10,277 nt of DNA, taken from NCBI GenBank assembly GCA_948801035.1, contig CAQHJP010000007.1, forward strand, positions 1 to 10,277. The letters run 5' to 3'. Source of the stretch: an uncultured Bacilli bacterium. GTDB lineage: Bacteria > Bacillota_I > Bacilli_A > RF39 > UBA660. Below, piece by piece: positions 7,047 to 10,277 of this stretch. Made by a program: the position numbers and the translations under genes. Each line of letters starts with the position of its first letter. Within the stretch, counting starts at the first letter, position 1. Under the pieces are notes generated by a model. The model saw only the letters and a program-made list of their open reading frames with translations. It was not told the origin of the DNA and did no database searches.

Positions 7047-7403
7047 TTATTTCTCCCTTTCTATTTCATCATTTGATTTGTTACTATCTTCTTTTAAAGA
7101 AGACACATACATTGGTACTTTTGATTGGATATTTCTTGATTCTTCAAACTCAATTAGTTCAAGTAAGTTTTCTGCTTTATCCCCTTTCAGAATGTGATAT
7201 GGTGTTGAAAAAAGAAGACTTTTTTTATGTCTATTAAGAATCTCTTTTAATATCACATCATCAGTAGCATTCTCTGTTTCAATCACTAATACTCCACCAT
7301 CTATTAAATGTCCTTTACAATCATAAAAACTATAATCTGCTTCATTTCCATCATTAAAAATATGAAGGATGTTATTTTCGTTACTAATAATTAATGTATC
7401 CAT
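7047..7403 (-). CDS. Small protein, possibly a polyvalent-protein-associated domain
   Basis: This 118-residue protein starts at ATG with AAAGGAG about six bases upstream. Its N-terminal half has a strand-turn pattern, MDTLIIS then ADYSFYDCKGHLIDGGVLVIE. This is like small domains found in conjugative and phage proteins that read YxFYDxxGxxIDGG (large polyvalent protein-associated type); I recall this from memory and could not verify it. The second half is helical, with EILNRHKKSLLF and AENLLELIEFEE. It ends NDEIEREK. Here the codons for Arg-Glu, AGG GAG, are also the ribosome binding site of the next gene, one base away. A terminator-like hairpin lies just upstream (7422-7445), so expression may depend on read-through. 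Confidence 0.75.
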   Translation of the reverse strand: MDTLIISNENNILHIFNDGNEADYSFYDCKGHLIDGGVLVIETENATDDVILKEILNRHKKSLLFSTPYHILKGDKAENLLELIEFEESRNIQSKVPMYVSSLKEDSNKSNDEIEREK

Positions 7404-7421
7404 ATTCTCCTTTCATTGCAT

Positions 7422-7445
7422 AAAAAAAATGCTTCAAAAAGCATT
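7422..7445 (-). terminator. Rho-independent terminator, possibly leaky
   Basis: On the minus strand AATGCTT-TTTG-AAGCATT forms a perfect 7-bp stem with a 4-base loop, followed directly by a run of T that includes the last two stem bases (eight T in all). It lies 21 bases after the stop of the gene at 7467-7913 and just before the ribosome binding site of the gene at 7047-7403. The stem is short and AT-rich, so partial read-through into the downstream genes is likely. Confidence 0.6.
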
Positions 7446-7456
7446 AATTCATTTAA

Positions 7457-7462
7457 ATTATA
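7457..7462 (-). promoter_or_regulatory. Candidate -10 box (TATAAT) before the terminator
   Basis: A perfect TATAAT occurs on the minus strand just after the stop of the gene at 7467-7913. No convincing -35 lies 16-18 bases upstream. If used, transcription would begin at the hairpin and feed the genes from 7403 leftwards, making the hairpin an attenuator. In DNA this AT-rich the match could be chance. Confidence 0.25.
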
Positions 7463-7466
7463 CATA

Positions 7467-7913
7467 TTAGTCCTTATCTATTTCATCATACTCATCTTCG
7501 ATTGAAATATCTATTTCCTCTTCCAATTCTTCCGAAAGTTTAGAAGACATTTCTTCAAAAGCATACCATGCCATTAGATTCTGATTATTATCCTCTAAAA
7601 CTAAAGGATCTTCTTTATCAAATTTATCCCCAAATAATTCCTCCAAAGATAATCCTGTACCATCTTTCAATTCTGATAACATTTGGTTAATTTCTTCTTT
7701 GTAATCGTTATAAAATTTTGTTGTGTCAGAATAATATATTAATGAACTTATCATTCCAGAAATACATCCATGTTGTGCTAAATCTGAAAATTCCTGCTGC
7801 AATTCTTCGTAAGAATCCAATTCTCTATCTATATAGTAATCAATGACTGCATTTTTTAACTTATTATGACCTTTTAATGATTCTAATGTTTCTTTTAGCT
7901 TTTCCTTATTCAT
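7467..7913 (-). CDS. Acidic protein of a mobile-element-associated family (DUF7222-like)
   Basis: This 148-residue protein starts at ATG with AAAGGAG about eleven bases upstream. Residues about 25-85 carry the distinctive core YEELQQEFSDLAQHGCISGM followed by ISSLIYYSDTTKFYNDY. I recall this GCxSGMxxxLIYYxDTxxFY pattern from small proteins of conjugative elements and phages (possibly DUF7222); the name is unverified and the function unknown. A strongly acidic C-terminal third includes SEELEEEIDISIEDE, and the protein ends YDEIDKD, an extended variant of the shared tail. Unlike its neighbours it looks like a separate unit: a candidate promoter at 7950-7960 and a terminator at 7422-7445 enclose it. 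This suggests independent, perhaps higher, expression. Confidence 0.8.
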   Translation of the reverse strand: MNKEKLKETLESLKGHNKLKNAVIDYYIDRELDSYEELQQEFSDLAQHGCISGMISSLIYYSDTTKFYNDYKEEINQMLSELKDGTGLSLEELFGDKFDKEDPLVLEDNNQNLMAWYAFEEMSSKLSEELEEEIDISIEDEYDEIDKD

Positions 7914-7949
7914 AAATAGTTAGTCTCCTTTCGTATAACGCTTAAATAT

Positions 7950-7960
7950 ATTTTAACATA
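7950..7960 (-). promoter_or_regulatory. Candidate extended -10 promoter (TATGTTAAAAT)
   Basis: The minus-strand TATGTTAAAAT fits the Gram-positive extended -10 form TRTGnTATAAT with one mismatch in the hexamer. The start of transcription would fall near 7943, giving a leader of about 30 bases with AAAGGAG before the ATG at 7913. No good -35 is seen. An inverted repeat, ATATATTT with AAATATAT, surrounds it, which may only reflect base composition. The 84-base gap is the longest non-coding stretch in the window and holds no other feature that I can see. Confidence 0.45.
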
Positions 7961-7997
7961 AAACACAATGAAATATATACTCTAAACTATAATTCAC

Positions 7998-8561
7998 TTA
8001 CTTTTCTATCTCCTCAACTTCTTGTTCTATTTCTTGTGTTTTATAATACTCATATAAATCCTTACAAACATCATTAAAACATCTAGTAATAGAGTGTATT
8101 TCTATTACATCATTAGAAAAAATATTTGAATCAATTTCTTCTTTTAAATCTAAGGTTATTGATTCATCCACTATTTTATTATACACTTCTTCACTATCAG
8201 TATCTAAACCCTGTTTAGAATAAAATTTAGTAAGTTCATCTTCAGCACGTTCTTCTAAAATTTCTTGTAAACCATCACTAACTTTAATGTATTTCATAAT
8301 TTCATCTTCCTTAGAAGAAAAAATTTTAATAAGATTTTCAACAATATCACCCTTTAATAATCGCCAAGGAGCATAATCTTTTTCATACATTTCATTTATT
8401 GCTTTGAAAATACTTAATGCTATTTCTTGTTCAACTTTTGATTGGAATTCAGGTTTTTCCTTTATAAATCCTATAAATTGTTCTTCTGTATTTTTAAAGT
8501 GCTTTTCGTATTTTAATATTGCTTTATAATAATCTTTAGCTAACATTTCTACCGATTTCAT
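7998..8561 (-). CDS. Unrecognised helical protein with acidic tail
   Basis: I place the start at the ATG of 8559-8561, nine bases after AAAGGTG, giving 187 residues. A GTG at 8571-8573 would add four residues and overlaps the regulator's stop as GTGA, but it forms part of the ribosome binding site, so it is less likely. The protein is almost all helix and highly charged: SVEMLAKDYYKAILKYEKHF at the start, VEQEIALSIFKAINEMYEK and LQEILEERAEDELTKFYS in the middle. It has no transmembrane segment, zinc site or enzyme motif. It ends EQEVEEIEK, the shared tail. Its gene follows the XRE regulator almost directly, so the two are probably translated from one message. Function unknown. Confidence 0.8.
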   Translation of the reverse strand: MKSVEMLAKDYYKAILKYEKHFKNTEEQFIGFIKEKPEFQSKVEQEIALSIFKAINEMYEKDYAPWRLLKGDIVENLIKIFSSKEDEIMKYIKVSDGLQEILEERAEDELTKFYSKQGLDTDSEEVYNKIVDESITLDLKEEIDSNIFSNDVIEIHSITRCFNDVCKDLYEYYKTQEIEQEVEEIEK

Positions 8562-8569
8562 TTCTATTA

Positions 8570-8932
8570 TCACCTTTTCAAAAAATCATCCATAAAAAAA
8601 GCAATCACACAATAGTTATCATTCTCACTTACTGGTTTTGCCTTTTTATCTTTTTGAAATTCATTAATAAAATTTAAAGTATCTCTATCAATATCTCCTT
8701 TTTTGCATGGTAGATAGCCACAAATCTTTAATAGTTTAATAAAATCAATATGCAACACGTTACACATATTAATAAGTGTTACAATATTATAGTTTTCTCT
8801 TTCACAATTTTCAATTCTAGATAACTCACTATGACTAATACCTACTGCTCTTGCTAATTCTCTTTTACTATATCCATAAAAAGATCTATACCATTTAAAA
8901 ATTTCTGCCATAAGACAATAATTATTTCTCAT
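8570..8932 (-). CDS. XRE-family transcriptional regulator
   Basis: This 120-residue protein carries a Cro/cI-type helix-turn-helix at about residues 12-68: FKWYRSFYGYSKRELARAVG then ISHSELSRIENCERENYNIV. Here SKRELARAVGI is helix 2 with the turn and SHSELSRIE the recognition helix. Such proteins bind operator DNA as dimers and often control their own operon or the excision and transfer genes of a mobile element. The second half has a Cys-containing LLKICGYLPCKKGD and ends MDDFLKR; there is no acidic tail. The start at 8932 has AAAGGA ten bases upstream; Met8 has none. The inverted repeat 8955-8970 just upstream is a possible operator. Its stop overlaps a GTG of the next frame. Confidence 0.9.
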   Translation of the reverse strand: MRNNYCLMAEIFKWYRSFYGYSKRELARAVGISHSELSRIENCERENYNIVTLINMCNVLHIDFIKLLKICGYLPCKKGDIDRDTLNFINEFQKDKKAKPVSENDNYCVIAFFMDDFLKR

Positions 8933-8954
8933 ACCAATTTTATCCTTTCTTCTA

Positions 8955-8970
8955 GTTCATAATTGTGAAC
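8955..8970 (-). promoter_or_regulatory. Inverted repeat, candidate XRE operator
   Basis: GTTCA-CAATTA-TGAAC is a 16-base dyad with perfect 5-bp arms and a 6-base centre. It lies in the 46-base gap before the XRE gene, about 20 bases upstream of its start codon. Dyads of this size in this place are typical operators for XRE repressors. There is no T-run, so it is not a terminator. Chance remains possible. Confidence 0.35.
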
Positions 8971-8978
8971 ATTAAAAT

Positions 8979-9194
8979 TTATTTTTCTATTTCTGGTTCT
9001 TCTAATTCAATGCTTTTATCATTAGCAAAAAGTTTATTAACATCAATTTCTAAATCAAAATCATATTGCATATTAGATGTAATATAAGACTTTATTTGAT
9101 CTTCTAAATCTGCTGGAGAATTTAGTTCTTCTTCCCTATTTTGAAATTTATCTTTATTTTTATTATATAATTCCTTTAAATATTCTTTATTCAT
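8979..9194 (-). CDS. Small acidic protein with shared EPEIEK tail
   Basis: This 71-residue protein starts at ATG, overlapping the preceding stop as ATGA, with AGGA eight bases upstream. It is charged and helical (NKEYLKELYNKNKDKF, then SPADLEDQIKSYITSN), with an acidic middle (YDFDLEIDVNKLF). It ends SIELEEPEIEK, identical over its last nine residues to the end of the protein at 9494-9880. A 31-base stretch of DNA is identical in the two genes. The preceding protein (9191-9481) is a relative of the 9494-9880 protein but has no tail, so this small gene may supply the tail for it as a separate subunit. No family recognised. Confidence 0.75.
   Translation of the reverse strand: MNKEYLKELYNKNKDKFQNREEELNSPADLEDQIKSYITSNMQYDFDLEIDVNKLFANDKSIELEEPEIEK
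8981..9011. repeat. 31-base direct repeat, copy 1 (tail-coding)
   Basis: This stretch is identical to 9496-9526. On the minus strand it encodes IELEEPEIEK plus the first base of the stop codon. It marks recent duplication or exchange of the tail module between two genes whose upstream parts differ. Confidence 0.85.
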
Positions 9195-9481
9195 GCTAAT
9201 CTTCCTGTTTTAAAGTAATTTAAATACAATGCCTTAATTTCATTATAGAAATTAGAACAATCAGCAAAAGTCATATTTTCTAAATAATCAAACGTAAATA
9301 ATAAATCTTGGCATCTCCATAACAATTTGAAATCATCATCAGAAAGATGAAAATTTCTTAGATCTGCATATCCATCATAAGTAGAATAATTTTTAATATC
9401 ACTATAAAAATTAATTTTCATTTGTTCATTAAATTTTTTTACTGCTTCATCGTATTCTTCTTCTGTAAAAATTTCTTTCAT
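9191..9481 (-). CDS. Small unrecognised protein, relative of the 9494-9880 product, tail missing
   Basis: This 96-residue protein starts at ATG with AAAGGAG five bases upstream. Its core is related to the product of 9494-9880: here NYSTYDGYADLRNFHLSDDD then FKLLWRCQDLL, there NYNSYSGFHDLRDYKLSEQE then FKDLWITQDFL. The common pattern is NYxSYxGaxDLRxaxLSxxxFKxLWxxQDxL (a, aromatic). The family is unknown to me. It ends in a basic, non-acidic YFKTGRLA, so unlike the relative it lacks the tail. The next gene, overlapping by four bases, ends with exactly that tail. Either a fusion has been split here or the two proteins act as a pair. Confidence 0.8.
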   Translation of the reverse strand: MKEIFTEEEYDEAVKKFNEQMKINFYSDIKNYSTYDGYADLRNFHLSDDDFKLLWRCQDLLFTFDYLENMTFADCSNFYNEIKALYLNYFKTGRLA

Positions 9482-9493
9482 TTCTTCTCCTTT

Positions 9494-9880
9494 TCATTTT
9501 TCTATTTCTGGTTCTTCTAATTCAATTTTTTTATCAATTTTTTCATGTTTAAATAATTCTTGCTGATAATCTGCTGACAATTCTTTTAAACTTTCAAATA
9601 ATTCAGGCATACTGTTTTTAATTATTTCTTTATTTGACTCACAGTAATATAAAAAATCCTGGGTAATCCATAGATCTTTAAATTCTTGTTCGCTTAACTT
9701 ATAGTCTCTTAAATCATGAAAACCACTATATGAATTATAATTATCAATATTTTTAAATTTCTTTTGTAATTCATTTGTCATCTGATTCAATTTGTTTTTA
9801 TTTTTGTTGTCTATTTCACAACTAACTCGGCAATACATTTTAACTTTTCCTTTTGAAAAATCAGATAATAATTTTCCCAT
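9494..9880 (-). CDS. Small unrecognised protein with EPEIEK tail
   Basis: I place the start at the ATG of 9878-9880 (128 residues, MGKLLSDFSKGK), five bases after AAAGGAG. The frame extends five codons further to a TTG at 9895, but that would put the ribosome binding site inside the gene. The core (about residues 42-80) is shared with the product of 9191-9481 (NYNSYSGFHDLRDYKLSEQE), followed by a helical part (ELFESLKELSADYQQEL). The N-terminus is basic with two Cys (MYCRVSCEID). It ends KKIELEEPEIEK. The gene begins directly after the surface-type protein's stop, which overlaps the ribosome binding site, so it is probably co-transcribed with it. Confidence 0.8.
   Translation of the reverse strand: MGKLLSDFSKGKVKMYCRVSCEIDNKNKNKLNQMTNELQKKFKNIDNYNSYSGFHDLRDYKLSEQEFKDLWITQDFLYYCESNKEIIKNSMPELFESLKELSADYQQELFKHEKIDKKIELEEPEIEK
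9496..9526. repeat. 31-base direct repeat, copy 2 (tail-coding)
   Basis: Identical to 8981-9011. On the minus strand it encodes the C-terminal IELEEPEIEK of the 9494-9880 product. The stop codon differs between the copies (TGA here, TAA in copy 1), so identity ends exactly at the coding end. Confidence 0.85.
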
Positions 9881-9891
9881 TTTCTCTCCTT

Positions 9892-10277
9892 TCAATTTGT
9901 TTCAAGTTTCATTCCAAGATAGATTCCATTTTCATCCTGGATAGGACTACATATTCCTGTTTTATTTGTTTTTCTCAATTCAGTTGCACACACTTCAGCA
10001 ACATTTTTCATTGTATATCCATCAGAAAATAAAAAATATTTTATAATCTTACCTGAAGTATTATCAATTTTAGGTGATGTTTCTTGAATTGATGGAGATG
10101 GTATTTCTTCGTTTTTTGGAGGTGTTGGAGCTGGTTCGTTTTTTTGAATAGGTTTTGCATTTTCACTTTGTTGGGGAAGTGAAGAACTATTTTCTTCTTG
10201 CTTTGTTTCTTCTTTTATTAGAACGGAAAGAATTGTTTGACTACTATTACCAGATTTATCTGAAACAGTATAAACTA
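9892..10277 (-). CDS. C-terminal part of a surface or secreted protein (Ig-like domain, Pro-rich linker)
   Basis: An open frame enters from the right edge and stops at TGA 9892-9894; 128 residues are visible and the N-terminus is missing. The first visible residues, VYTVSDKSGNSSQTILSVLI, are the last strands of a bacterial Ig-like repeat (DUF5011/HYR type: YTVTDxxGN). A Pro/Glu/Gln/Ser-rich linker follows (NAKPIQKNEPAPTPPKNEE, about residues 45-75), typical of extracellular spacer regions. The last 45 residues are a small domain with SDGYTMKNVAEVCATELRKT and two Cys, ending GMKLETN. There is no LPXTG or acidic tail, so anchoring must come from the missing N-terminus. An adhesin or mating-contact protein of a mobile element is plausible but unproven. 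Confidence 0.75.
   Translation of the reverse strand, partial: VYTVSDKSGNSSQTILSVLIKEETKQEENSSSLPQQSENAKPIQKNEPAPTPPKNEEIPSPSIQETSPKIDNTSGKIIKYFLFSDGYTMKNVAEVCATELRKTNKTGICSPIQDENGIYLGMKLETN

Noticed and set aside
1952..7237. Plus-strand open frames of 61-91 codons (for example 1952-2227, 2233-2445, 3073-3270, 3699-3887, 6061-6294, 6364-6549, 7013-7237).
   Set aside because: All lie opposite strong minus-strand genes, lack good ribosome binding sites and encode Phe/Leu/Ile/Ser-rich strings typical of the complement of AT-rich coding DNA.
7047..7913. A toxin-antitoxin or abortive-infection pair in the small genes beside the XRE regulator.
   Set aside because: No toxin fold or catalytic motif could be recognised, and the spacing, terminator and separate promoter do not suggest a two-gene toxin-antitoxin operon.
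8979..9481. Reading 9191-9481 and 8979-9194 as one gene broken by a frameshift.
   Set aside because: The downstream ORF has its own ATG and AGGA site, and a fused product would be about 40 residues longer than the relative at 9494-9880. Not excluded, but two genes fit better.
1..10277. Mollicutes-type code (TGA as Trp).
   Set aside because: TGA ends several genes exactly at operon junctions with overlaps and ribosome binding sites, and Trp is coded by TGG in the genes.
1..10277. CRISPR array, tRNA, rRNA, insertion sequence, attachment site or replication origin.
   Set aside because: No regularly spaced repeats, cloverleaf, transposase, terminal inverted repeats or iterons were found by reading; coding density leaves little room for them.

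Overview
The window is very AT-rich and uses TGA as a true stop (for example at 2527, 3912, 6218 and 9494), so the code is standard. The A-rich AAAGGAG-type ribosome binding sites, the gene families and the base composition suggest a low-GC Bacillota (Firmicutes) bacterium. Every credible gene lies on the minus strand, with gaps of at most 84 bases and many ATGA/GTGA-type overlaps. SSB, a nucleotidase-like HAD protein, a recombinase-fold protein, an XRE regulator and a run of small unrecognised proteins fit the accessory block of an integrative conjugative element, plasmid or prophage. No relaxase, VirD4/VirB4, capsid, terminase, integrase, tRNA, rRNA or CRISPR is visible, so the class of element is not proven.

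Layout in transcription order (right to left): the 3' end of a surface-type protein with an Ig-like segment and a Pro-rich linker (9892-10277, cut by the edge); two related small proteins and a short one (9494-9880, 9191-9481, 8979-9194); an XRE-type regulator (8570-8932); a helical unknown (7998-8561); a gene that looks like its own transcription unit, with a candidate extended -10 promoter and a terminator (7467-7913); four unknowns and a pair of full-length paralogues around a 60-residue ORF (7047-7403 down to 3912-4958); another unknown (3500-3871); SSB (3085-3480); a HAD/deoxynucleotidase-like protein (2527-3078); a small coiled coil (2309-2512); a double serine-recombinase-fold protein (907-2316); and a large unknown open to the left edge (1-876).

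The main observation is a shared extreme C-terminal tail. At least eleven proteins with otherwise different folds end in an acidic peptide of alternating acidic and aliphatic residues, roughly [DE]-[DE]-[LIFPE]-[DE]-[ILM]-[DE]-[KRMF]-stop: EPEIEK (twice), EEIEK (twice), EDLEIER, DDIEMEM, EDFELEK, FDLDMDR (on SSB), EPDLDF, DEIEREK and DEIDKD. The recombinase-like protein ends DEIEYE, and the cut protein at the left edge reads LEEEIE as it leaves the window. D/E and I/L/M interchange with different codons and different stops, which suggests selection on the peptide. The regulator, the small coiled coil and the surface protein lack it. The simplest reading, an inference, is a common docking or sorting tag, for example for one hub protein or for co-transfer through a conjugative secretion channel.
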